A DNA stretch of 52,106 nt from an uncultured Bacteroidaceae bacterium (GTDB lineage Bacteria; Bacteroidota; Bacteroidia; Bacteroidales; Bacteroidaceae). The translations under genes were made by a program, and so were the position numbers. Every line of letters starts with the position of its first letter. Positions within the stretch are counted from its first letter, which is position 1. Below the pieces are notes generated by a model. It made no database searches. It was not told the origin of the DNA and worked only from the letters and a program-made list of their open reading frames with translations. The stretch is from assembly GCA_905233285.1 (NCBI GenBank), contig CAJODY010000008.1, forward strand, positions 1 through 52,106. The letters are read 5' to 3'. Below are positions 14,919 through 22,918 of this stretch, in pieces.

Positions 14919-16163
14919 ATGGCTTTTCCGTTCTACATAGCAAAGAGGTACCTCTTCTCGAAGAAGTCGCACGCAGCCATCAATATCATTAGTGGTGTGA
15001 GTGTGTGCGGGGTAGCTATTGCGACAGCAGCCCTGGTGTGCATCCTCAGTGTGTTCAACGGGTTTCAGGACATGGTGGCAGGACTTTTCACGGCTTTCGA
15101 CGCTGAACTGAAGATAGTGCCGACCGAGGGGAAATACATGAACGTAGATAGCGAGCAGCTTCAGAACCTGCATAAATACCCCTTCATAGCTGTCTATACA
15201 GAAGTAGTCGAAGACAACGCCCTGCTCATGGCAAACAACCGTCAGGTAATGGCCACGATTATGGGGGTTGACGACAACTTTGAATCGCTCATTGATATAA
15301 AAGACATCCTGCATGGCGATGGGATATTCGAACTGCATGCCGACGTACTCGACTATGGCGTATCTGGAATAGGTGTTCTGCAGCAGTTGGGACTTCCAGT
15401 CGAATACTTACAGCCTATCCAAGTTTATGCTCCTACGGGCGATGAACATATCGACATGGCTGACCCGAGCGAAAGTTTCAATCTTGAAGAACTGTACTCG
15501 CCGGGTGTCGGATTCGAAGTCAGACAGAATAAATACGACGGTCATTACGTTATTACAAATATAGGTTTTGCACGTCGCCTATTCGAGAAAGAGGGGAAAG
15601 CCACAGCTATAGAACTGAAGTTGAAACCGGGAAAGAGCATTTCATCGGTTAAATCGGACATCACGACGATGCTTGGTGAAGGATACAGAGTGATGGACCG
15701 TTACGAACAGCAGGAGAGTACGTTCCAGATTATGGAGATAGAGAAGTTGATTTCATACATATTCCTCACCTTCATTCTGGTGGTGGCATGTTTCAACATA
15801 ATAGGTTCGTTGTCGATGCTGATTATCGAAAAGAAAGAAGATGCCGTGACGCTGAGCAACCTTGGAGCCGACAATCGCCAGATACGCAGCATATTCATGC
15901 TCGAAGGCAGGATGATAGCACTTATCGGTGCTGTGGCCGGTATAGTGATAGGACTGACGCTTTGTCTCGTTCAGCAACACTTCGGAGTAATCCGTTTCGG
16001 CAATCAGGAGGGTGCATATATCATTGATGCTTATCCGGTCAGCGTTCGGGCACTCGACATACTGCTGGTGTTCCTCACCGTCATTGCAGTAGGATTCCTT
16101 TCCGTATGGTACCCAGTCAGGAGTATGACAAACGACGTGGTAGAAGAAAATAGACTAACATAA
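14919..16163 (+). CDS. ABC transporter permease, LolC/LolE-like (FtsX/MacB fold)
   Basis: The 414-residue protein opens FYIAKRYLFSKKSHAAINIISG, then a first membrane helix (GVAIATAALVCILSVFNGF), a ~220-residue periplasmic domain and three more helices in the FtsX domain. Those are near IFLTFILVVACFNIIGSLSML, MIALIGAVAGIVIGLTLCL and ALDILLVFLTVIAVGFLSV. The IEKKEDAVTLSNLGA loop is typical of LolC/E permeases, which extract lipoproteins from the inner membrane with LolD. No ATPase gene lies next to it. A role in lipoprotein sorting is inferred. Two lipoprotein genes follow directly. Confidence 0.8.
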   Translation: MAFPFYIAKRYLFSKKSHAAINIISGVSVCGVAIATAALVCILSVFNGFQDMVAGLFTAFDAELKIVPTEGKYMNVDSEQLQNLHKYPFIAVYTEVVEDNALLMANNRQVMATIMGVDDNFESLIDIKDILHGDGIFELHADVLDYGVSGIGVLQQLGLPVEYLQPIQVYAPTGDEHIDMADPSESFNLEELYSPGVGFEVRQNKYDGHYVITNIGFARRLFEKEGKATAIELKLKPGKSISSVKSDITTMLGEGYRVMDRYEQQESTFQIMEIEKLISYIFLTFILVVACFNIIGSLSMLIIEKKEDAVTLSNLGADNRQIRSIFMLEGRMIALIGAVAGIVIGLTLCLVQQHFGVIRFGNQEGAYIIDAYPVSVRALDILLVFLTVIAVGFLSVWYPVRSMTNDVVEENRLT

Positions 16164-16196
16164 CATTTTATTAACAACTAAAAAACAGAAAGTGAC

Positions 16197-17885
16197 ATGA
16201 AAAGAAGTTTTTATTTGCTGCTTGCTGCTGCATCAGTAGTATTGGCAGGTTGTAGTGGTTTTGGAAAGATTACAGAAAAAGACTTTACTGTAACACCAAC
16301 TCCATTGGAGTATGTAGCAGGTGAAGTACCTGCAACCATCAGCGCTAACATCCCGGCTAAGTTTATGCCAAAGAAGGGCATCGTAACTTGTACTCCGGTC
16401 CTGAAGTGGGACGGAGGCCAGACTGCAGGTGCAAGCAAGACATTCCAGGGAGAGAAGGTTGAGGCTAACAACACCGTCATCTCTTACAAGCAGGGTGGTA
16501 CAGCAACTATGCGAGTTTCATTCCCTTATCAGCCAGAGATGGCAAAGAGCACTCTCTACATGCAGTTCGATGCAAAGAAGGGTAAGAAGGAAGTGAAGAT
16601 TCCTGAAGTAAAGATTGGCTACGGCGTTATTGCTACTGCAGCACTCGTCAGTGAGGCAGCACGAACAAGTGGTCGTTCCATTGCTCCCGACGGTTTCCAG
16701 CGCATCATAAGCCAGAAGCAGGAGGCAGCTGTGAAGTTCCTTATCAACCAGGCTAACCTCCGTGGCAGCGAACTCAACAGTGCAAACGTAAAGGATTTCA
16801 TCGCAAAGATGAAGGAAATCAAGAACGACGAAAAGGGTCTTGCTATCAAGAATGTAGAGGTAAGCGCTTATGCTTCTCCCGATGGTAAGTATGCCTTCAA
16901 CGAGAAACTCGCTGAAAAGCGTGGTGAAGAGTCTGAGAAATATGTAAACAAGCAGCTCAAGGCTCAGCAGCTCTCTACAAACGTAGATACAAAATACACA
17001 GCTGAGGACTGGGATGGCTTCAAGGAACTGGTTGCTCAGTCAAATCTGCAGGACAAGGAAGTCGTTCTCCGCGTTCTTTCTATGTATCAGGATCCGGAAC
17101 AGCGTGAACAGGAAATCCGCAATATAGCAACCGTATATAAGGAACTGGCTGATGCCGTACTTCCTGAACTGCGTCGTTCACGTCTAACTATCAACTACGA
17201 CGTAATCGGTCGTAGCGACGATGAAATCGTAGCACAATTCAAGGCCGACGCTTCCAAGCTAAGCATCGAGGAACTTCTCTATGCTGGAAACACTATCGCT
17301 CAGACTGATGCTGAGAAAGAGATGTACTACCAGAAGGCAACACAGCTCTATCCGAACGACTATCGTGCATACAACAACCTTGGCGTGCTCGCTATGAAGG
17401 AAGGCAACACCGTAAAGGCAGAAAACTACTTCCGTCAGAGCCTCGAGAAGGACAGCAACGCTCCGGAACCAAATGCTAACATGAGCACTATCGCACTCAT
17501 CAAGGGTGACTTCCGTGCTGCTGAACTCTATGCTGCAAAGGGTGTCAACGCTGCATCATCTGACGATAACCTCGGTAACCTCTACGTAGCACAGGGCAAG
17601 TACGACCTCGCAGCTCAGAAACTGGGTAAGTCTTACAACAACAGTGCAGCACTCGCACAGATTCTTGCAAAAGACTACAGCGCTGCAACCAAGACACTCA
17701 ACAGCATTCAGAACCCAGATGCCCTCACATTCTATCTGAAGGCTATCGTAGCTGCACGTCAGAACGAAGAGGCTGCCATCCTGACCAACCTCAAGCAGTC
17801 TATCCAGAAAGATGCAAGCTATCGCACAAAGGCTCTGAACGACTGTGAGTTCTACAGCTTCCCTAACATCCTCAAGGCAATTTGA
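16197..17885 (+). CDS. Lipoprotein with OmpA-like segment and TPR repeats
   Basis: The 562-residue protein has a lipoprotein signal (LLAAASVVLAGCSGF, Cys at residue 19). A beta-rich N-terminal half follows. Around residues 218-250, VEVSAYASPDGKYAFNEKLA followed by EKRGEESEKYV resembles the OmpA-like peptidoglycan-binding motif. TPR units run from ~370 to ~480 (YPNDYRAYNNLGVLAMKEGN and the repeat after it). Codons are strongly biased to AAG, CTC and GCA-type forms, which suggests high expression. It would anchor at the outer membrane and scaffold an envelope complex, by inference. I know similar proteins in Bacteroidales only as uncharacterised TPR lipoproteins. Its stop overlaps the next start. 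Confidence 0.75.
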   Translation: MKRSFYLLLAAASVVLAGCSGFGKITEKDFTVTPTPLEYVAGEVPATISANIPAKFMPKKGIVTCTPVLKWDGGQTAGASKTFQGEKVEANNTVISYKQGGTATMRVSFPYQPEMAKSTLYMQFDAKKGKKEVKIPEVKIGYGVIATAALVSEAARTSGRSIAPDGFQRIISQKQEAAVKFLINQANLRGSELNSANVKDFIAKMKEIKNDEKGLAIKNVEVSAYASPDGKYAFNEKLAEKRGEESEKYVNKQLKAQQLSTNVDTKYTAEDWDGFKELVAQSNLQDKEVVLRVLSMYQDPEQREQEIRNIATVYKELADAVLPELRRSRLTINYDVIGRSDDEIVAQFKADASKLSIEELLYAGNTIAQTDAEKEMYYQKATQLYPNDYRAYNNLGVLAMKEGNTVKAENYFRQSLEKDSNAPEPNANMSTIALIKGDFRAAELYAAKGVNAASSDDNLGNLYVAQGKYDLAAQKLGKSYNNSAALAQILAKDYSAATKTLNSIQNPDALTFYLKAIVAARQNEEAAILTNLKQSIQKDASYRTKALNDCEFYSFPNILKAI

Positions 17886-18892
17886 TAAGAATCGCTAAAT
17901 ACACATTGACCGCTATGACCACGCTCCTACTCTTGGGGTGTGGTCACAGTGGTAATGAATTCACTATCGAAGGTGAGTTTGCCGGAATGAAGAATGGTGA
18001 ACTGTTCATCTTTCCCCCGACTGACCTCAATGCAACCATCGACACCTTAAAGATAAAGGACGGTCGGTTCGAATACAGCGGTGAGACCTACGACACCATT
18101 CCTTACATCATCCTTTTCCCCAATGCCGTCGAGCAGGTTGTGTTCGTTGCGCCAGGCAAGACCGTCAGTTACAGCGCTGCCACCAACGACCTGAAGAACT
18201 ACAAAGTTGAAGGCACTGACGAGAATGAACTCATGACCGAGTTCAGGGAGAAAGTTCAGGAAGTGAAGGAGACGGAAGTCCCGGCTCTTGCCCGCCAGTT
18301 CATACTCGACCATCCTGAGTCCGTAGTGTCGCTCTATATCTTCGGGCGTTACTTCGTCCAGAACGACCATCCCGACTATAAAACTACAGCCGAACTGGTG
18401 AAACTCCTGCGCACTTATCATCCCACCAGCCTCCAACTCTTTGTTACGGAAGAAATGATAAAGAATGCAGGCTCCATTGTCGAGGGTGGCAAACTCAAGA
18501 ACGTCGAACTGACTACCTACCGCAAAGACAAGCGCAAACTGTGGAGCAACAAGGATGACGACCGCTACAGCCTCGTTTTCTTCTGGGCTTCATGGCAACG
18601 TAACAGCTACGACCTCCTGTTCCGCATTCGCAACCTCCAGCGCGACTATTCCGACAAAGTCCGTTTTGTGGGCATCTCACTCGACAATCAGATATACCGT
18701 TGGGAAGACCTGACACGTCGCGACTCACTCATCATCGAGCACTACTGCGACGGACTCTCATGGTCCTCACCCGTGGTCAGCGACCTCTCTGTCGAATATC
18801 TTCCCCTCTACCTCATAGTCGATAAGGGACACAAGATAATCTTCAAGACCGACGACCTCGAAAAGATGACAGATAAAATAAAGAAACTGTAA
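17882..18892 (+). CDS. DUF4369/thioredoxin-like lipoprotein lacking the CxxC motif
   Basis: The 336-residue protein starts at a TTG that overlaps the previous stop (TTGA). Only this start gives a complete lipoprotein signal (IRIAKYTLTAMTTLLLLGCG); the ATG at 17915 would leave it without a basic N terminus. The DUF4369-like part spans residues ~27-115 (FTIEGEFAGMKNGELFIFPP). The thioredoxin/TlpA-like part spans ~225-336: YSLVFFWASWQRNSYDLLFR, where active members have WCxxC, then VRFVGISLDNQ and EYLPLYLIVDKG with the cis-Pro. Without cysteines it cannot be a disulfide oxidoreductase and is probably structural or peptide-binding. Confidence 0.75.
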   Translation: MIRIAKYTLTAMTTLLLLGCGHSGNEFTIEGEFAGMKNGELFIFPPTDLNATIDTLKIKDGRFEYSGETYDTIPYIILFPNAVEQVVFVAPGKTVSYSAATNDLKNYKVEGTDENELMTEFREKVQEVKETEVPALARQFILDHPESVVSLYIFGRYFVQNDHPDYKTTAELVKLLRTYHPTSLQLFVTEEMIKNAGSIVEGGKLKNVELTTYRKDKRKLWSNKDDDRYSLVFFWASWQRNSYDLLFRIRNLQRDYSDKVRFVGISLDNQIYRWEDLTRRDSLIIEHYCDGLSWSSPVVSDLSVEYLPLYLIVDKGHKIIFKTDDLEKMTDKIKKL

Positions 18893-18916
18893 ACCGTAAA
18901 CAGTAAACCGTAAACT
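18889..18916 (+). repeat. Heptanucleotide tandem repeat at a gene junction
   Basis: Four units read gtaaacc, gtaaaca, gtaaacc, gtaaact. The first contains the stop codon of the thioredoxin-like gene and the array ends six bases before the pyrE start codon. The same GTAAAC unit recurs at 50238-50272. Confidence 0.85.
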
Positions 18917-18922
18917 AGAAAC

Positions 18923-19555
18923 ATGAATTCTCTCGAAAAAATATTCGCAGCCAAACTGCTTGAAATCAAAGCCATCAAGTTGCAACCCGAAGACCCGTTC
19001 ACATGGGCAAGCGGTTGGAAATCGCCCTTCTATTGCGACAACCGTAAGACACTCTCGTTCACCGAACTGCGTACATTCGTAAAGACCGAACTCGCACGTC
19101 TCCTCCTCGAAAACTTCCCCGAGGTCGATGCCGTAGCAGGTGTTGCTACAGGAGCCATCCCACAGGGAGCACTCGTAGCTGACCTCCTCAACAAACCGTT
19201 CGTATATGTTCGCAGCAAACCAAAGGATCACGGACTCGAGAACCTTATCGAGGGTGAACTCAAGCCGGGCTCGAAAGTAGTAGTCATCGAAGACCTCATC
19301 TCCACTGGTGGCAGCTCGCTCAAAGCCGTTGAGGCCATCCGCAAGAGCGGTAGCGAAGTAGTCGGCATGATTGCCAGCTACACATACGGATTCCCTGTAG
19401 CCCAGCAGGCATTCAGCGATGCCAACGTACGCCTCCTCACACTCACCAACTACGAGGCAGTACTCGAAGTGGCACTCGAAACCGGTTACATCACCAAAGA
19501 GCAGATTCCTATGCTCAACGAGTGGCGTCGCGACCCGGCTAATTGGAAGAAATAA
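18923..19555 (+). CDS. pyrE: Orotate phosphoribosyltransferase
   Basis: The 210-residue enzyme joins orotate and PRPP to give orotidine 5'-phosphate in pyrimidine synthesis. Landmarks are WASGWKSPFYCDNRKTLSF, VAGVATGAIPQGALVADLL, FVYVRSKPKDHGLENLIEG and the PRPP-binding VVVIEDLISTGGSSLKAVEA. Length is normal. It follows a heptamer repeat spacer and precedes an SRPBCC gene by 14 bases. No attenuator-like structure was seen upstream. Confidence 0.96.
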   Translation: MNSLEKIFAAKLLEIKAIKLQPEDPFTWASGWKSPFYCDNRKTLSFTELRTFVKTELARLLLENFPEVDAVAGVATGAIPQGALVADLLNKPFVYVRSKPKDHGLENLIEGELKPGSKVVVIEDLISTGGSSLKAVEAIRKSGSEVVGMIASYTYGFPVAQQAFSDANVRLLTLTNYEAVLEVALETGYITKEQIPMLNEWRRDPANWKK

Positions 19556-19569
19556 GACAGCAGAAACAC

Positions 19570-20031
19570 ATGACCAGATACGAAAGTTCAATCAAGCAGG
19601 TGCCCTTCCCGGTCGAGAACGTATATGCGAAACTGGCCGACCTCAGCAACCTGCAGGTAATCAAAGAGCGCATTAACGACCCGCTCATCCAGCAGCAGAT
19701 ACCTGCCGACAAGGTGTCTCAGGTACAGAGCGTAGTCGAAAAGATGGAATTCACATCCGACAGCGTATCGTGCGATGCCGGTATGGTAGGCAACATATCG
19801 CTCGAAATCGTTGAGCGCGACGAAAACAAATGCGTCAAGTACCAGTCAGTCAGCTCCCCCGTTGGCTTCACCCTCTGGGCACAGGTACTCCCTACCTCAG
19901 AGATGACAAGCAAACTCCGGCTCACCATCGATGCCGACCTCAACTTCTTCATGAAGCAGATGGTCGATAAGCACATCAAGAACGGAATCGAGAAGATGGC
20001 CGACATGCTCGCAATGATACCTTACAACTAA
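19570..20031 (+). CDS. SRPBCC-fold (polyketide cyclase-like) protein
   Basis: The 153-residue soluble protein begins MTRYESSIKQVPFPVENVYA, then KLADLSNL, the usual start of SRPBCC/START-type helix-grip proteins, and ends with a long C-terminal helix (MVDKHIKNGIEKMADMLAMI). These proteins bind hydrophobic ligands in a central cavity; the ligand is unknown. I place the start at 19570. An upstream ATG at 19543 in the same frame lies inside pyrE. It sits between pyrE and argH in a continuous plus-strand run. Confidence 0.75.
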   Translation: MTRYESSIKQVPFPVENVYAKLADLSNLQVIKERINDPLIQQQIPADKVSQVQSVVEKMEFTSDSVSCDAGMVGNISLEIVERDENKCVKYQSVSSPVGFTLWAQVLPTSEMTSKLRLTIDADLNFFMKQMVDKHIKNGIEKMADMLAMIPYN

Positions 20032-20042
20032 ACAGAAGAATT

Positions 20043-21389
20043 ATGGCTGAAAAGCTCTGGACCAAGAATGTCAATATGACCGCCGAGATAGAGAAGTTCA
20101 CCGTGGGTCGTGACCGCGAAATGGACCTCTATCTGGCAAAGTACGATGTCATCGGCTCGATGGCACACATCACCATGCTCTCCACCATCGGACTGCTCAC
20201 CCGGGACGAACTGGCTATGCTCCTCAAGGAACTGCGGCTCATCTACGACCAGGCAGACCGCGGTGAATTCGTAATCGAAGAGGGTGTGGAGGATGTCCAC
20301 AGTCAGGTTGAACTCCTGCTCACACGACGTCTCGGCGACGTGGGCAAGAAAATCCACTCCGGACGTTCGCGCAACGACCAGGTACTCGTCGATCTCAAAC
20401 TCTTCATTCGCGACCAGCTGCGCGAGATAGCCGACCTCGTACGTCAGCTCTTCGACGAACTCATCACCCAGTCCAACCGTCATAAGGACGTGCTCATGCC
20501 CGGCTACACCCATCTTCAGGTAGCCATGCCGTCCAGTTTCGGACTCTGGTTCGGAGCCTATGCCGAGAGCCTCGTTGACGACATGCAATACCTCCTGGCA
20601 GCATGGCGCATCACCAACCGCAACCCGCTTGGTTCGGCAGCAGGCTATGGCAGCAGCTTCCCGCTCAACCGCCAACTGACTACCGACCTCCTCGGATTCG
20701 ATTCCATGGACTATAACGTAGTCTATGCACAGATGGGACGCGGCAAGACCGAGCGAAACGTAGCCTTCTCAATGGCTTCCATCGCCGGCACACTTACCAA
20801 ACTCGCCTTCGATGCCTGCATGTTCAACTCCCAGAACTTTGCCTTCGTCAAACTCCCGGCCGACTGCACCACAGGTTCCAGCATCATGCCACATAAGAAG
20901 AACCCCGACGTCTTCGAGCTGACACGTGCCAAGTGTAACAAACTCCAGGCACTGCCCACTACGGTCACCATGATAATGAACAACCTGCCGTCAGGTTACT
21001 TCCGCGACCTGCAGATTATCAAGGAGACCTTCCTGCCGGCATTCGACGAACTGAAAGACTGCCTCACTATGGCAACCTACATCATCAAGAAGATGGAAGT
21101 CAACCCACACATACTCGACAATCCCATTTACGACCCTATTTTCTCCGTTGAAACCGTCAACCGACTCGCAGCCGAAGGTATGCCCTTCCGCGATGCATAT
21201 AAGAAAGTGGGACTCGACATCGAGGCAGGCAACTTCCGTCCCGACAAAAATATCCACCACACCCACGAAGGCTCCATCGGCAACCTTTGCAACGACAAAA
21301 TCGTGGCACTCATGGACAACGTACTCTCTCAGTTCGACTTCCATCGCATGCAGCAAGCCATATCTCAACTCCTAACTCCTAACTCCTAA
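20043..21389 (+). CDS. argH: Argininosuccinate lyase
   Basis: The 448-residue enzyme cleaves argininosuccinate to arginine and fumarate, the last step of arginine synthesis. It shows KIHSGRSRNDQVLVDLKLFI, MPGYTHLQVAMP with the catalytic His, and the superfamily signature TTGSSIMPHKKNPDVFELTR near residue 280. The Ser in GSS is the catalytic residue. Length matches Bacteroidetes ArgH. The last residues, QLLTPNS, are written by the heptamer repeat at 21367-21394, so the tail is probably not conserved. argB lies at 42701, not adjacent. Confidence 0.96.
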   Translation: MAEKLWTKNVNMTAEIEKFTVGRDREMDLYLAKYDVIGSMAHITMLSTIGLLTRDELAMLLKELRLIYDQADRGEFVIEEGVEDVHSQVELLLTRRLGDVGKKIHSGRSRNDQVLVDLKLFIRDQLREIADLVRQLFDELITQSNRHKDVLMPGYTHLQVAMPSSFGLWFGAYAESLVDDMQYLLAAWRITNRNPLGSAAGYGSSFPLNRQLTTDLLGFDSMDYNVVYAQMGRGKTERNVAFSMASIAGTLTKLAFDACMFNSQNFAFVKLPADCTTGSSIMPHKKNPDVFELTRAKCNKLQALPTTVTMIMNNLPSGYFRDLQIIKETFLPAFDELKDCLTMATYIIKKMEVNPHILDNPIYDPIFSVETVNRLAAEGMPFRDAYKKVGLDIEAGNFRPDKNIHHTHEGSIGNLCNDKIVALMDNVLSQFDFHRMQQAISQLLTPNS

Positions 21390-21394
21390 CCCCT
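21367..21394 (+). repeat. Heptanucleotide tandem repeat covering the argH stop
   Basis: Units are aactcct three times, then aacccct. The stop codon TAA of argH (21387-21389) is made by the join of units three and four. The following gene begins two bases after the array. Confidence 0.85.
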
Positions 21395-21396
21395 AC

Positions 21397-22401
21397 ATGC
21401 TCTACAAATACTGCGGTCATAGCGGCATTCAGCTGCCCCTGCTCTCCTTGGGACTCTGGCACAACTTCGGCTCAGTCGATAACTTCGACACAGCCACACA
21501 GATGATACTCCATGCCTTCGACCGAGGCATCTGCCACTTCGACCTAGCCAACAACTACGGCCCTGTTCCCGGTTCGGCAGAGACCAACTTCGGACGCATC
21601 CTCCACAACAACCTGGCAGCCCATCGCGACGAGATGTTCATAGCCAACAAGGCAGGTCACGACATGTGGTCCGGAGTATATGGCACAGGCTCCTCGCGCA
21701 AGAACCTCATGGCATCCATCGACCAGAGTCTGCGCCGTTGCCGTCTCGACTACTTCGACATCTTCTACAGCCATCGCTACGACGGAGTGACACCCCTCGA
21801 AGAGACCATGCAGGCACTCATCGACATCGTGCGCCAAGGTAAGGCACTCTACGTAGGCATATCCAAATATCCTGCCGACCTGCAGCAACAGGCTTACGAC
21901 ATCCTGCGCGAAGCCCATGTGCCCTGCTTGCTCTCGCAATACCGCCACAGCATGTTCGACCGCAAGGCACAACTCGGTGGACTACCCACCAAGGAAGACC
22001 CCTCGAAGAGCAACTTCCAAGTGGCCTCCGACAACGGTAGCGGCATTATCTGCTTCTCGCCACTCGCCCAGGGACTCCTCACCGGCAAATACGACAACGG
22101 CATACCGGCCGACTCGCGCATTGCCAAGGCATCTGCATTCCTGCACACTACCGACGTCACACCCGAACGCATCGAGGCAGCGCGTGCCCTTGGACAGATA
22201 GCACGCCGTCGTGGACAGACTATGGCTCAGATGGCACTCGCCTGGGTACTCTCCGACCCTCGAGTCACGTCATGTATCATCGGTACCAGTAGCGTTACGC
22301 AGATGGACAACAACCTGCAGGCACTCGACAACCTCACATTCACCTCCGAAGAACTACAAGAGATAAATGAAATCATCTACAAGCCTGAGCTTTCTTTTTA
22401 G
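21397..22401 (+). CDS. Aldo/keto reductase (YghZ/Gpr-like)
   Basis: The 334-residue NADPH-dependent reductase has the barrel with HFDLANNYGPVPGSAETNFG (catalytic Asp and Tyr), FIANKAGHDMWSGVYGTGSS (Lys) and DYFDIFYSHRYD (His). It also has the cofactor-binding ending SCIIGTSSVTQMDNN. The PGSAE and GPYGxGSSRK-type loops match the family that includes E. coli YghZ, an L-glyceraldehyde-3-phosphate reductase active on methylglyoxal and other aldehydes. The physiological substrate is not evident. The last 35 bases overlap the following lipoprotein gene in another frame. Confidence 0.88.
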   Translation: MLYKYCGHSGIQLPLLSLGLWHNFGSVDNFDTATQMILHAFDRGICHFDLANNYGPVPGSAETNFGRILHNNLAAHRDEMFIANKAGHDMWSGVYGTGSSRKNLMASIDQSLRRCRLDYFDIFYSHRYDGVTPLEETMQALIDIVRQGKALYVGISKYPADLQQQAYDILREAHVPCLLSQYRHSMFDRKAQLGGLPTKEDPSKSNFQVASDNGSGIICFSPLAQGLLTGKYDNGIPADSRIAKASAFLHTTDVTPERIEAARALGQIARRRGQTMAQMALAWVLSDPRVTSCIIGTSSVTQMDNNLQALDNLTFTSEELQEINEIIYKPELSF

Positions 22402-22918
22402 TCTGATACTCCTTTTGGCGGTTTCATCGTGCAAAAAGGACGAGGCCACATCGGAATTCTCCAATAAATACCCCGTCTTCATCAGTCTCAATACACTCAG
22501 CTATGCCGAACTGGGCAGCGCACTGAGTCAGGGTACCTTCGTAACCATTCGTCCCAAGACTACCGATAAAGGCACACAGATATTCATCTCCAATGGAGTG
22601 AGCGAACAGGCATACACCCTTCCAGCCGACGACTACCGTTCGTTCCGTTTCGGACTGGGCGGACTCATCGTGGGTACCAACTACATGGGCGACCCCCTTG
22701 CCTTTGACCTCTCCTGTCCCAACTGCGACAGAGCTGAATACAGGCTCACCGTCAGCACCAACGGCATGACCACTTGCGGGCATTGCCACATAGTATATAA
22801 CCTCAACAACTACGGATTCATTGAGAATACCGAGCATAACACCATCCACAGCGAACCCCGCGGGCTCTATCGCTACCATGCCGACATAAACCCCGCTGTA
22901 GTACATGTTTACAACTGA
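22367..22918 (+). CDS. Lipoprotein with a CxxC...CxxC zinc-ribbon/Rieske-like fold
   Basis: The 183-residue protein has a lipoprotein signal (FLFSLILLLAVSSCKKD). Its centre reads DPLAFDLSCPNCDRAEYRL and then TTCGHCHIVYNLNNYG. The CPNC and CGHC pairs could bind zinc or iron. Spacing resembles Rieske-like proteins, but their two His ligands are not in the canonical places. The start overlaps the aldo/keto reductase end by 35 bases and its end overlaps prmC by 14 bases, so translation is probably coupled. Similar small lipoproteins occur in Bacteroidales without known function. Confidence 0.65.
   Translation: MKSSTSLSFLFSLILLLAVSSCKKDEATSEFSNKYPVFISLNTLSYAELGSALSQGTFVTIRPKTTDKGTQIFISNGVSEQAYTLPADDYRSFRFGLGGLIVGTNYMGDPLAFDLSCPNCDRAEYRLTVSTNGMTTCGHCHIVYNLNNYGFIENTEHNTIHSEPRGLYRYHADINPAVVHVYN

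Noticed and set aside
18889-18916. CRISPR-like array
   Set aside because: Units are seven bases with no spacers; there are no cas genes. It is a tandem heptamer repeat.
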